A stretch of 64,000 nt of DNA from NCBI RefSeq assembly GCF_900143515.1, contig NZ_FSQT01000002.1:2791501-2855500 (forward strand), given 5' to 3'. Both the position numbers and the translations under genes were made by a program. Origin of the DNA: Micromonospora cremea (lineage in GTDB: Bacteria > Actinomycetota > Actinomycetes > Mycobacteriales > Micromonosporaceae). Shown here piece after piece: positions 1 to 7,685 of this stretch. Within the stretch, counting starts at the first letter, position 1; every line of letters begins with the position of its first letter. The notes under the pieces were generated by a model. That model ran no database searches and was not told the DNA's origin. It saw only the letters and a list, made by a program, of their open reading frames with translations.

Positions 1-1
1 C

Positions 2-271
2 GGGGTGGTGGGGCTGACCCGTGCGCTGGCCATGGAGATGATCGCCGACGGGGTGACCGTGAACGCGGTGGCCCCCGGCACCATCTACACCGCGGCGTCC
101 ACGATGGCGGAGATCAAGCAGGGGCTGGGCACTCCGGTCGGTCGACCGGGCACTCCGGACGAGGTCGCCGCCGCGATCAGCTTCCTCTGCTCGCCGGCTG
201 CCTCGTACATCACCGGTCAGATGCTGGTGGTGGACGGCGGCAACAGCGTCCGCGAGGCCCGCTTCCGCTGA
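2..271 (+). CDS. SDR family oxidoreductase, C-terminal part (5' cut by window edge)
   Basis: The visible 89 residues are the C-terminal half of a short-chain dehydrogenase/reductase. The segment [10 protein letters not shown] is the helix that normally follows the catalytic Yxxx[10 protein letters not shown] is the conserved beta-6 motif, and the end ([15 protein letters not shown]) is the usual SDR terminus with the GG loop. The NAD(P)-binding glycine motif and catalytic Ser/Tyr lie outside the window, so substrate and cofactor cannot be judged. The frame is open to base 1. The family call is firm; the function is open. Confidence 0.9.
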   Translation, partial: GVVGLTRALAMEMIADGVTVNAVAPGTIYTAASTMAEIKQGLGTPVGRPGTPDEVAAAISFLCSPAASYITGQMLVVDGGNSVREARFR

Positions 272-307
272 CGGGTACGTCCTCACCGGACGTTTCCTGG
301 TCGCCGA

Positions 308-844
308 TCAGTAGCCGCCGCTGTCGCCGGTGTTGCCGATGAGGACCAGGGCCAGCCAACCACAGCAGCCCAGCAGGGTGAGCCCGGTGAAGACGTAGCC
401 GAGGATCAACCCCCACGTGGCGAGCTGGTCGCCCTCCTCGCGGCTGGTGCGGATCTGCCGCTTGGCCACGTGGCCGAGGACCACGCCGGCCGGGGGGAAC
501 ACGAAGGCGAAAACCAGCGACAGGATCGCCAGCACGTTGGTGCCCCGACCCGGTCCGGACGACGGTGGGCCGTACTGCCCGTAGGGGCCCTGCGGGGGGT
601 ACGGCGGCTGCTGCCCCCAGTGCGCCGGCTGGTGCGGCCCCTGCTGCTCGTACGGCGACGGGTCGTCCGCCGGCGGCCCGTACGGCGAGCGCTCCGGCGG
701 CCCGAAGGCCGACTGGTCCGGCGGCGGCCCGTACGGCGACTGGCCCGCCGGTGGCGGCGCGTAGGGCGACTGGTCCCGGGGTGGCTCGTAGGGTGACGGC
801 GGCTGCTCGTCCCCGGGCGGTCCCGACGGCGGCGGGTAGCTCAC
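308..844 (-). CDS. DUF4190-type membrane protein with Pro/Tyr-rich N-terminus
   Basis: The 178-residue protein starts at a GTG behind AGGAGGAGG. Residues 1-100 are low-complexity Pro/Gln/Tyr/Gly (repeats of the type SPYGPP), followed by a DUF4190-like unit: a hydrophobic helix (ILSLVFAFVFPPAGVVLGHVA), the basic KRQIRTSREEG linker and a second helix (GLILGYVFTGLTLLGCCGW). The family is common in actinomycetes, with a cytoplasmic Pro-rich tail and two membrane helices; its role is unknown. The flanking genes face away, so it is probably monocistronic. Confidence 0.8.
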   Translation of the reverse strand: MSYPPPSGPPGDEQPPSPYEPPRDQSPYAPPPAGQSPYGPPPDQSAFGPPERSPYGPPADDPSPYEQQGPHQPAHWGQQPPYPPQGPYGQYGPPSSGPGRGTNVLAILSLVFAFVFPPAGVVLGHVAKRQIRTSREEGDQLATWGLILGYVFTGLTLLGCCGWLALVLIGNTGDSGGY

Positions 845-1021
845 GGCTGTCCTCCTCCTGCCGGTGCCGGAAAAGTCCCTCTTGCCGGACGCTACCCGCA
901 GCGGTGAACCTTTTCACAGCGGTTGTGTGGACTGGTCACCTTGGCCTCGCCGGCCCCGGAGACCGATACTGACCCAGCGTTCAGTTACCCACGAGTAGTG
1001 CGCTGATCCCCGGAGGCTGAG

Positions 1022-2218
1022 ATGGCTCGACTCGCCCAGACGCCCGGCCTGACCGATGTGCAGCGGTCGATCCTGGAGACCGTCCGGGAGTTCGCCGACA
1101 AGGAGATCATCCCGCACGCTCAGCGGCTGGAGCACGCCGACGAATACCCCACCGACATCCTCGACGGGATGCGCGAGATGGGACTGTTCGGCCTCACCAT
1201 CGACGAGGAGTACGGCGGCCTCGGCGAGTCGCTGCTCACCTACGCGCTCGTGGTGGAGCAGCTGTCCCGCGGCTGGATGTCGATCTCCGGCATCGTCAAC
1301 ACCCACTTCATCGTGGCGTACCTGATCTCCCAGCACGGCTCGGCCGAGCAGAAGACCCGGCTGCTGCCGAAGATGGCCACCGGTGAGGTGCGCGGCGCCT
1401 TCTCCATGTCCGAGCCGGAGACCGGCTCCGACGTCTCGGCCATCAAGTCCCGGGCCGTCCGCGACGGCGACCGCTACGTGCTCAACGGGCAGAAGATGTG
1501 GCTGACCAACGGGGCGTACTCCTCGGTGGTGGCCACCCTGGTCAAGACCGACACCGGCGCCGAGTCGGTGTACGGCAACATGAGCACCTTCCTGCTGGAG
1601 AAGGAGCCGGGCTTCGGGGAGACGGCACCCGGGCTGACCATACCCGGCAAGATCGAAAAGATGGGCTACAAGGGCGTCGAGACCACCGAGATGGTGCTCG
1701 ACGGGGTGACCGTGCCCGACTCGGCGATCCTCGGCGGCGCCGACAAGGTGGGCCGGGGCTTCTACCAGATGATGGACGGCATCGAGGTGGGCCGGGTCAA
1801 CGTGGCCGCCCGCGCCTGCGGCATCTCCATCCGGGCCTTCGAGCTGGCGGTCAGCTACGCCCAGCAGCGCAGGACCTTCGGTCAGCCGCTCGCCAAGCAC
1901 CAGGCCATCGCCTTCAAGCTCGCCGAGATGGGCACGAAGATCGAGGCCGCGCACGCCCTCATGGTCAACGCCGCCCGGCTCAAGGACTCCGGCCAGCGCA
2001 ACGACGTCGAGGCCGGGATGGCCAAGCTGCTCGCCTCGGAATACTGCGCCGAGGTCGTCCAGGAGGCGTTCCGCATCCACGGCGGCTACGGCTACTCCAA
2101 GGAGTACGAGATCGAGCGGTTGATGCGGGAGGCCCCGTTCCTGCTCATCGGCGAGGGCACCTCCGAGATCCAGAAGACCATCATCTCCCGCGGCCTGCTC
2201 AAGGAGTACAAGCTCTGA
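1022..2218 (+). CDS. acyl-CoA dehydrogenase
   Basis: A full-length (398 aa) FAD-dependent acyl-CoA dehydrogenase, which introduces the alpha-beta double bond of an acyl-CoA and passes electrons to ETF. Visible signatures are AFSMSEPETGSDVSA (FAD/substrate site), the ANGQ-type stretch NGQKMWLTNG, QQRRTFGQPLAKHQ, and the C-terminal GEGTSEIQK whose Glu (about residue 378) is the expected catalytic base. The ATG lies directly after GGAGGCTGAG. It is convergent, with a 20-bp gap, on the CoA-binding protein. The chain-length class (short chain versus branched or glutaryl) cannot be decided by eye. Confidence 0.93.
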   Translation: MARLAQTPGLTDVQRSILETVREFADKEIIPHAQRLEHADEYPTDILDGMREMGLFGLTIDEEYGGLGESLLTYALVVEQLSRGWMSISGIVNTHFIVAYLISQHGSAEQKTRLLPKMATGEVRGAFSMSEPETGSDVSAIKSRAVRDGDRYVLNGQKMWLTNGAYSSVVATLVKTDTGAESVYGNMSTFLLEKEPGFGETAPGLTIPGKIEKMGYKGVETTEMVLDGVTVPDSAILGGADKVGRGFYQMMDGIEVGRVNVAARACGISIRAFELAVSYAQQRRTFGQPLAKHQAIAFKLAEMGTKIEAAHALMVNAARLKDSGQRNDVEAGMAKLLASEYCAEVVQEAFRIHGGYGYSKEYEIERLMREAPFLLIGEGTSEIQKTIISRGLLKEYKL

Positions 2219-2237
2219 GGCCCCGCCCCGCGCGTGG

Positions 2238-2645
2238 TCAGCCGAGTCGGGTCAGTGCGCCCACGGCCCGTTCGACGGCGAGGCAGCGGTCCTCGACGTA
2301 GTCCATCCCGGCTGCCGCGGCGATGCGCCGCGCCTCGGCCGAGACGATGTCGAGCTGCAACCACACCGCCGGGGCGCCGATCGCCGCCGCGTCCCGGACC
2401 ACCTGCACGGCGTCGGCCGCCGGCCGGAACACGTTCACCAGGTCGACCGGGTGCGGGATGTCGGCCAGCGTGGCGTACGCGCGCTCCCCGAAGAGCTCCT
2501 CGACGCTCGGATTGACCGGAATGATCCGCCAGCCGTGCCGCTGCATCTGCAACGGCACACTGTGCGCGGACTTGTTGGGGTCACGGGACGCGCCCACGAC
2601 GGCGATCACGGCGGAGTCGGCGAGGATCTGCTGAGCGGTACGCAC
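2238..2645 (-). CDS. CoA-binding protein (YccU-like, Rossmann fold)
   Basis: A 135-residue single-domain protein of the CoA_binding (succinyl-CoA-synthetase alpha-like) family. The nucleotide loop reads VVGASRDPNKSAHSVP near residues 17-32, followed by IIPVNP and the VNVFRPAADAVQVV segment typical of stand-alone CoA-binding proteins. These proteins bind CoA thioesters in the cytoplasm; the physiological role is not established. The start is a GTG. It lies 26 bp downstream of the radical SAM gene on the same strand, so the two may share a transcript. Confidence 0.85.
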   Translation of the reverse strand: MRTAQQILADSAVIAVVGASRDPNKSAHSVPLQMQRHGWRIIPVNPSVEELFGERAYATLADIPHPVDLVNVFRPAADAVQVVRDAAAIGAPAVWLQLDIVSAEARRIAAAAGMDYVEDRCLAVERAVGALTRLG

Positions 2646-2671
2646 CCGCCGACTGTAGCGCCGCCCGCCGG

Positions 2672-4738
2672 CTAGAGCAGGGTCAGTTGCTCGGGAGCCG
2701 GCGGTGGCGTCGGCTCGGGTAGGCGGCGGCTGTCGCCCTGCTCACCACGGTGCAGCCCGTGCCGGCGGGCCGCGATCCGCACCCGCGCGGTCAGCTCCCG
2801 CTGGTACGCCTGTGGAGCGTAGGCGCCGGCCCGGTAGAGCTCGCGGTAGCGGGGCACGAGTTGCGGGTGCTCCCGGGCGAGCCAGTGCGCGTACCACTCC
2901 CGTGCGCCGGGGCGCAGGTGTAGCGCGAGCGGGGTCACGCTGGTCGCCCCGGCGGCGGCGATCGCCGACACGGTGGCGTCGATCGACGCGTCGCTGTCGC
3001 TCAGGCCGGGCAGGATCGGGGCCATCAGCACCCCGACGGAGAAGCCGGCGTCGGCGAGCGCCCGGACCGCGTCCAGCCGCCGGCGCGGGTGCGGGGTGCC
3101 CGGCTCGACGGAACGCCAGAGCTGCTCGTCGACGAAGCCCACCGAGTATGAGATGCCCACCCTGGTCACCTCGGCGGCCTCGCGCAGCAGCGGCAGGTCC
3201 CGCAGGATCAGCGTGCCCTTGGTCAGGATCGAGAATGGGTTGGCGAAGTCCCGCAAGGCCGCGATGATCTGCGGCATCAGCCGGTAACGGCCCTCGGCGC
3301 GCTGGTAGCAGTCCACGTTGGTGCCCATCGCGACGTGCGCGCCCCGCCACTTCGGCGCGGCCAGCTCCCGCCGGACCAGCTCCCCGGCGTTGACCTTGAC
3401 GATCACCTTCCGGTCGAAGTCCGCACCGGCGTCGAGATCGAGGTAGGTGTGAGTGTTTCTCGCGAAACAGTTGTGGCTGACCACCCCGTTGGCGATGAAG
3501 TCTCCGGTGCCGGTGGTGATGTCCCACAGCGGCAGTTCCAGCCCGAGCGCCTGGATGCCCACCACCCTGAGTGCGGTCTGATGCTTCAGCGCGGCGCCCT
3601 CGATCGACCGCTTGCGAGTGATGGCGGGGTCGGTCAGGTGGAAGAACCGGAGCCGGGCGGTCAGACCGCCGGTCAATCTGATCACCCGCACACGGTTGGG
3701 TAGGCCGCGATCTTCCCGCATGAAGGAGAACCCGAACCGCTGAAGTGCCTCCGTCGTCTGGTCGAGGATGGCGTCGTCGCTGTTGGTGATGCGTAGAGCG
3801 CCTCTGCTGCAACCGCCCTCGGCGTCGAAGATCCCGGCCAGGAAGCCGAGCCTCCAGTCATCGCTGGGAGCCACCGGCCAGCGGATCAGCTCAGTAATCG
3901 TCTCGATGTCCCGCTGCTTCGAGGTGCGGATGGCGGTCACCGCTCGCCGCACGGTGCTGGCCTGAGTGAACGTGAAGCGCTGCGTTTCGACCCCTTCGTG
4001 GACGAGGTAGCGCTCACTACGGGTCAACGCCTCGTCGTCGCACAGCGCCAGGCGGAACCGATGCACCACGCCGTACGAGTACGAGAAGGTGCCGAGATGA
4101 GCGTCCCCGCGGATCATGCCGCAGAGATAGCCCCGGCGGTAGTCCGGTGACTCCTTGGGACCGGCGGCGAAACGGCCGGTGCCGATCAGGCGATTGTTGG
4201 TGGTCAGGTAGGGGCGCCGGCTGCCGCCCTGTATGGCTCCGGTGACGCGCTTCCAGCCCCGTTCGGAGAGGAACCGGTGGTCGCCGCTCGCAACGAGCGT
4301 CGTGCCGTCCTCCAGGGTGACCCGATAAGCCGCTTTCACGGTCGACCACTTGTCCAGCACGGTGGTGACGACGTATCGCCGGTAGGCGCCGCGCCGCTCC
4401 GTCCCGTAGATCCGGTCGCCCGGCTCCAACTCGCTGATCGGCTTGGTGCGCCCGTCCGCCATCAAGACTGGGGTGTCACCCGAGACGCAGTACACACACG
4501 CATGCGAGCAGCCCCGGTACGGGTTGATGGTCCACTCGAAGGGGACGCGGGACTGCCCGGGCACCCGGTTGATGATGGATTTGGCCTGCACCTCGTAGAA
4601 GGTCATCCCGGCGAACTCCGGGGTGTCGAAGGTGCGGGCGACGGCGCCGGGCAGCGCCAGCGGCAGGGGTGGCGTCGCTGGCGCTGCCCGCTCGGGGTCT
4701 CCCTCAACCGGGGGAGCGGTGAGGTTGTCCCAGCGCAT
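2672..4738 (-). CDS. Rv2578c-family radical SAM protein interrupted by an intein
   Basis: The precursor is 688 aa from the ATG at 4738; a TTG 12 codons upstream is possible but would put the SOS box inside the gene. The exteins form an SplB/Rv2578c-like radical SAM protein: INPYRGCSHACVY precedes the insertion, CFARNTHTYLDLDAG follows it, then GISYSVGFVDEQLWRSVEPG and VLMAPILPGLSDS. Splicing would rebuild the CxxxCxxC cluster motif (CSHACVYC), so the enzyme can only bind its [4Fe-4S] cluster after protein splicing. The mature protein would be about 348 aa. Its substrate is unknown. A LexA-type box lies just upstream, suggesting DNA-damage control. Confidence 0.92.
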   Translation of the reverse strand: MRWDNLTAPPVEGDPERAAPATPPLPLALPGAVARTFDTPEFAGMTFYEVQAKSIINRVPGQSRVPFEWTINPYRGCSHACVYCVSGDTPVLMADGRTKPISELEPGDRIYGTERRGAYRRYVVTTVLDKWSTVKAAYRVTLEDGTTLVASGDHRFLSERGWKRVTGAIQGGSRRPYLTTNNRLIGTGRFAAGPKESPDYRRGYLCGMIRGDAHLGTFSYSYGVVHRFRLALCDDEALTRSERYLVHEGVETQRFTFTQASTVRRAVTAIRTSKQRDIETITELIRWPVAPSDDWRLGFLAGIFDAEGGCSRGALRITNSDDAILDQTTEALQRFGFSFMREDRGLPNRVRVIRLTGGLTARLRFFHLTDPAITRKRSIEGAALKHQTALRVVGIQALGLELPLWDITTGTGDFIANGVVSHNCFARNTHTYLDLDAGADFDRKVIVKVNAGELVRRELAAPKWRGAHVAMGTNVDCYQRAEGRYRLMPQIIAALRDFANPFSILTKGTLILRDLPLLREAAEVTRVGISYSVGFVDEQLWRSVEPGTPHPRRRLDAVRALADAGFSVGVLMAPILPGLSDSDASIDATVSAIAAAGATSVTPLALHLRPGAREWYAHWLAREHPQLVPRYRELYRAGAYAPQAYQRELTARVRIAARRHGLHRGEQGDSRRLPEPTPPPAPEQLTLL
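3470..4489 (-). other. intein with LAGLIDADG homing endonuclease domain
   Basis: This 340-residue in-frame insertion is residues 84-423 of the precursor. The N-terminal splice block starts CVSGDTPVLMADG (Cys1), block B is ASGDHRFLSERGW (the TxxH-like DH), and the C-terminal end is ANGVVSHN followed by +1 Cys (C424). Two dodecapeptide-like motifs, GYLCGMIRGDAH and GFLAGIFDAEGG, identify a LAGLIDADG/DOD endonuclease. All splice-junction residues (C1, penultimate H, terminal N, C+1) are present, so it looks splicing-competent. Both acidic endonuclease residues appear retained. Confidence 0.93.
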
Positions 4739-4747
4739 GGCCACTAT

Positions 4748-4763
4748 TCGAACACGTGTACGA
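4748..4763. promoter_or_regulatory. LexA-type SOS box
   Basis: The sequence TCGAACACGTGTACGA fits the actinobacterial SOS box TCGAAC-N4-GTTCGA with one mismatch (GTACGA for GTTCGA). It lies 9 bp upstream of the radical SAM ATG and about 68 bp upstream of the divergent DCC gene, so LexA could control either or both. As I recall, the M. tuberculosis homologue Rv2578c also has a LexA site in its divergent promoter. Confidence 0.7.
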
Positions 4764-4831
4764 GGGAAGCGCAAGTGACCCGCCGGACACCGGTGCCTGA
4801 TCGTGCGCTCCGGGAGGGGAGGATGGACACC

Positions 4832-5482
4832 ATGAAGACGTCGACCTTCGTCTACGACGGGGACTGCGCGTTCTGCACCCGGTGCGCGGAGTTCATCGAG
4901 CGCCGCATCCCCACCGCCGCGCGGGTGGTGCCCTGGCAGTTCGCCGACCTGGACGCGCTCGGCCTCACCGCCGCCGAGTGCGAGGAGGCCGTGCAGTGGG
5001 TCGGTGCGGACGGCTCACGCGCTGCCGGTCCGGACGCCATCGCGAAGCTGCTCGCCGCGAGCGGCCCGGTCTGGCGGGTCGCCGGCGCTGGGCTGCGCTT
5101 TCCGCCGGCCCGCGCCGTGGCCTGGCCGGCGTACCGCTGGGTGGCGCGCAACCGGCACCGGCTGCCGGGCGGCACGGCGGCCTGTTCCCTGCCCCAGGAG
5201 GCGCGGGAGCGGCTCTACGGCCCGGCCGGGCGGCCGACCGCCGGCGGCCGACCGCCGAGCGGTGCCGGCTCGGTGCCGGCCCCCACCGGGTCGGGTTCCG
5301 CCCCGGGCTCCGGCGGGGCCTGGACCGCGTCGCTCGCCGGCTCGGCCGTGGGGCGGCCGACGAGCCGGCGGGCCCAGACCAGCGGGCGGACCCGCTCCAG
5401 CGGCAGGAAGCTGGTCATCGCTGCCAGGTGCGGTGCGAACGAGATGGTGATGGTCGCGATGGTCACCGCGTGGAACGAGTAG
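4832..5482 (+). CDS. DCC (DUF393) thiol-disulfide oxidoreductase family protein
   Basis: The protein begins MKTSTFVYDGDCAFCTRC. YDGDCxFC is the DUF393 signature whose DCxxC replaces a thioredoxin CxxC. The ATG at 4832 is preferred because GGGGAGG ends 9 nt upstream; the ATG at 4823 abuts that SD. The conserved domain ends near the CSLPQEARERLYG segment (about residue 130). The following Gly/Pro/Ser-rich tail, giving 216 aa in total, runs 268 bp antisense into the convergent HTTM gene. DCC proteins are often fused to or beside HTTM proteins, as here. Confidence 0.82.
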   Translation: MKTSTFVYDGDCAFCTRCAEFIERRIPTAARVVPWQFADLDALGLTAAECEEAVQWVGADGSRAAGPDAIAKLLAASGPVWRVAGAGLRFPPARAVAWPAYRWVARNRHRLPGGTAACSLPQEARERLYGPAGRPTAGGRPPSGAGSVPAPTGSGSAPGSGGAWTASLAGSAVGRPTSRRAQTSGRTRSSGRKLVIAARCGANEMVMVAMVTAWNE

Positions 5483-6174
5483 AAGAAGCCGACCATGGCC
5501 AGCCGCCACCGGGCCGGCAGCAGGAAGACCACCGGGCTGAACAGTTCGAAGGCCACGATGCCGAACTGGGCGACGATCAGCAGGTACGGCACCTGGGCGA
5601 CCAGGTCCGCCAGGTCGGTGCCGCGCCGGATGATGGCCCGCGCCAGCACCGAGCCGGTCAGCCAGTCGAGCCCGCCGAAGCGCAGCTTGGCCCAGGCGGC
5701 CAGGAAGTACGTGCAGATCACCGCGATCTGGGTGACCCGCAGAGCCCAGCCGCCGGCCTCGGTGCGGGTGGTGTCGCCGTGCCGTGCCCTGCCGGCGGTG
5801 GGCAGTACGGCCAGTGCGACGAGCAGTCCGAACCGGTCGTGGTCGACCTTCCCGTAGCTCATCGCGATGATCATCCACTCCAGGTACAGCGCGCAGACCG
5901 ACCAGCCGAGCAGCCGGGGGGCGCGTCCGGTCGCGGCGAGCAGGGCGAGCAGCAGCAGCGCCCAGAAGATCACCGCCACCAGCGCCGGGGTCGGCGTGGG
6001 CAGCGGGAGGACCCGGCCGACCAGCAGCGGCTGGTACAGCTCGCCGGGCACGCTGGCCCGGGTCCGTACCCAGGGCGTGAAGACCACGAGGTCGGCGGCG
6101 ACGAAGAGGTAGATCAGGGTCCGGAACGCGGCCACCCGGCCCCGCGGCACCGCTTCGGTCAGCCAGCGGCTCAT
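5215..6174 (-). CDS. HTTM-domain membrane protein (vitamin K-dependent gamma-carboxylase-like)
   Basis: A 319-residue polytopic membrane protein. Several hydrophobic helices (e.g. ALVAVIFWALLLLALLAA, ICTYFLAAWAKLRFGG, MVGFFYSFHAVTIATITISF) and the WMIIAMSYGKVDHDRFGLL region match the HTTM family, which is distantly related to gamma-glutamyl carboxylase. The last 50 residues are Pro/Ala/Glu-rich and overlap the DCC gene on the other strand. The ATG overlaps the stop of the upstream small gene (ATGA), so translation is coupled. The reaction of bacterial HTTM proteins is largely unknown; pairing with DCC suggests thiol/redox chemistry at the membrane. Confidence 0.8.
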   Translation of the reverse strand: MSRWLTEAVPRGRVAAFRTLIYLFVAADLVVFTPWVRTRASVPGELYQPLLVGRVLPLPTPTPALVAVIFWALLLLALLAATGRAPRLLGWSVCALYLEWMIIAMSYGKVDHDRFGLLVALAVLPTAGRARHGDTTRTEAGGWALRVTQIAVICTYFLAAWAKLRFGGLDWLTGSVLARAIIRRGTDLADLVAQVPYLLIVAQFGIVAFELFSPVVFLLPARWRLAMVGFFYSFHAVTIATITISFAPHLAAMTSFLPLERVRPLVWARRLVGRPTAEPASDAVQAPPEPGAEPDPVGAGTEPAPLGGRPPAVGRPAGP

Positions 6175-6611
6175 CGGGGTGCCTGCCAGCGGACCACGGT
6201 CTCGTCGGTGTGCCGGCCGGTCGGTCGGCCGGCCTGGATGCCGTGCCAGCGGATGACGATCCGGACCTCGACCAGCGCGGCGGCGTCCGGGTGGCGTTCG
6301 GCGTACGCGTCGGCGACCTCGGCGAGCAGCGCCGGGTCGGCGGCGTACCGGTCCTGCTGACCCTCGATCTCGGCGCGGCGGATGCCGGTCGCGTCCTGGT
6401 CGAGGTCGATCACGGTGCCGGTGCTGTTCACCCCCTCCACCCGGGTGTCCGGGGCGGGGGCGTTCGGCGGGTTCGAGGTCGAGTACATCCGGAACGGGCC
6501 GAACGGGAAATCGTCGTCGCTGCCCCAGACGGTGCCGATCAGCAGCAGGACGAGGCCTAGTGCGGTCGCGCCCAACCGGGTGGCGCGCCCGCGGGTGGTC
6601 AAGTTCTCCAT
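6171..6611 (-). CDS. small signal-anchored protein coupled to HTTM gene
   Basis: The 146-residue protein has one N-terminal hydrophobic segment (LGATALGLVLLLIGTVW) after a basic start, then an exported-looking domain (DDFPFGPFRMYSTSNPP, later VEVRIVIRWHGIQAG). Its stop overlaps the HTTM start by 4 bp (ATGA), which implies co-translation and a shared role as partner or substrate of the HTTM protein. No catalytic motif is visible. No clear SD precedes the ATG, so the mRNA may be leaderless. Confidence 0.7.
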   Translation of the reverse strand: MENLTTRGRATRLGATALGLVLLLIGTVWGSDDDFPFGPFRMYSTSNPPNAPAPDTRVEGVNSTGTVIDLDQDATGIRRAEIEGQQDRYAADPALLAEVADAYAERHPDAAALVEVRIVIRWHGIQAGRPTGRHTDETVVRWQAPR

Positions 6612-6774
6612 CGGGTCGTGACGATACGGGATGTACCGGCCGCGTCGGGTCCGTCCGACGGTCAGTTTCCGCTGCCCGGGTCGACGACCGGGTGGGACGT
6701 CCCCCGCACGTGCCGGGGTACGACGAAGGCCGGGCCCGAACGGGGCCCGGCCTCGCGTGCCGTCGCAGGACGGC

Positions 6775-7137
6775 TCAGTGCTTGTGCTCGGCCAGCTGCT
6801 TGCGGACGTCGTCCATGTCCAGCGCCTCGACCTGCTCGATCAGGTTCTCCAGCGCGGACTCCGGAAGGGCGCCCGGCTGGGCGAAGACGATGACGCCGTC
6901 GCGGATCGCCATGATGGTCGGGATCGACCGGATGTCGAACTTGGCGCCCAGCTCCTGCTGCGCCTCGGTGTCGACCTTGCCGAAGACGATGTTCTGGTGC
7001 TTCTCCGAGGAGCGCTCGTAGACCGGGGCGAACCGCTTGCACGGACCACACCAGTCGGCCCAGAAGTCGACCAGGACGATGCCGTCGTTGCCGGTCACCT
7101 CGTCGAAGTTCGCCGAGGTCAGCTCAACGGTTGCCAT
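6775..7137 (-). CDS. trxA: thioredoxin
   Basis: A 120-residue classical thioredoxin, the cytoplasmic dithiol reductant. WADWCGPCKRF carries the active-site cysteines (about C30 and C33), and RSIPTIMAIRDG supplies the cis-Pro loop. The length is slightly above the usual 105-110 because of a basic C-terminal tail (KQLAEHKH). The ATG follows GGAGAG. No thioredoxin reductase gene is adjacent. The gene-poor region upstream (7138-7685) must carry its promoter. Confidence 0.95.
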   Translation of the reverse strand: MATVELTSANFDEVTGNDGIVLVDFWADWCGPCKRFAPVYERSSEKHQNIVFGKVDTEAQQELGAKFDIRSIPTIMAIRDGVIVFAQPGALPESALENLIEQVEALDMDDVRKQLAEHKH

Positions 7138-7287
7138 TGCACTCTCCGATCACCGCGGTTTGTCTACGTCTCGTAGAACCAGGGCTGACCGTATCGAATT
7201 CCCGGGCGGTCGGGCACGAAACGTGCTGCGGGCTGCCGGCCGGTACCGAGAGTCATCGACTCGCGTCTGTGCGTCCCGATGTGCCGA

Positions 7288-7312
7288 ACGCAAGTGCATG
7301 ACGCACTTGCGT
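7288..7312. promoter_or_regulatory. perfect inverted repeat, operator-like
   Basis: The arms ACGCAAGTGC and GCACTTGCGT are perfectly complementary and separated by ATGAC. No T-run follows, so a protein-binding site is more likely than a terminator. The regulator is unknown. It lies 150 bp upstream of trxA and 370 bp upstream of the MaoC gene. Confidence 0.55.
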
Positions 7313-7324
7313 GACCTGCCGTGA

Positions 7325-7338
7325 TGGGAGCGTTCCCA
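7325..7338. promoter_or_regulatory. CebR/LacI-type operator-like box
   Basis: TGGGAGCGTTCCCA matches the streptomycete cellobiose repressor (CebR) operator TGGGAGCGCTCCCA at 13 of 14 positions. No sugar-utilisation gene is adjacent, so it may be an orphan of a lost gene or a chance match. Confidence 0.4.
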
Positions 7339-7685
7339 AGGAGATCCATCCGATCGAGCACTACGAATCGGTAACTTGCCCCTTGACAAGGAGCTACCCC
7401 GCCTGCAGAGATCGCTGATCAACCGGTGGTTCGTTACCGACAGTAATGTTACAAAAGAATAAATGTGACGCCGGTCTCTGTTGAACCTACGCTTGCGTAG
7501 GGCAGAATTCTCCGCATCAGAGCGTGGGCGGCGGGTGCCGGGGAGGGCCCCGCCGCTCATTGCGTCTCCCCTCGGGCGAGCGACCGGTGTGACTTTTCCG
7601 CCGGGGTCGCGCCCTGCCGGTCACCTTAACCACCGGTAAGGCATGCTGTGCCGAACTCCATCGCCGCCCGTCGAAGGGGACCAGG

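Larger units (their letters stand above)
7138..7685. other. 548-bp gene-free region with operator-like palindromes
   Basis: I see no credible protein gene. The region lies between the divergent thioredoxin and MaoC genes and is less GC-rich than its surroundings around 7370-7470. It contains a 10-bp-arm inverted repeat (7288-7312) and a CebR-like box (7325-7338), listed separately. TTGACA at 7383 has no convincing -10 partner. Confidence 0.6.

Noticed and set aside
7383..7388. TTGACA as a -35 promoter element
   Set aside because: No acceptable -10 at 16-18 nt spacing.
7150..7560. 136-codon minus-strand frame upstream of thioredoxin
   Set aside because: No SD, no motif, composition not codon-biased; it overlaps the regulatory palindromes.
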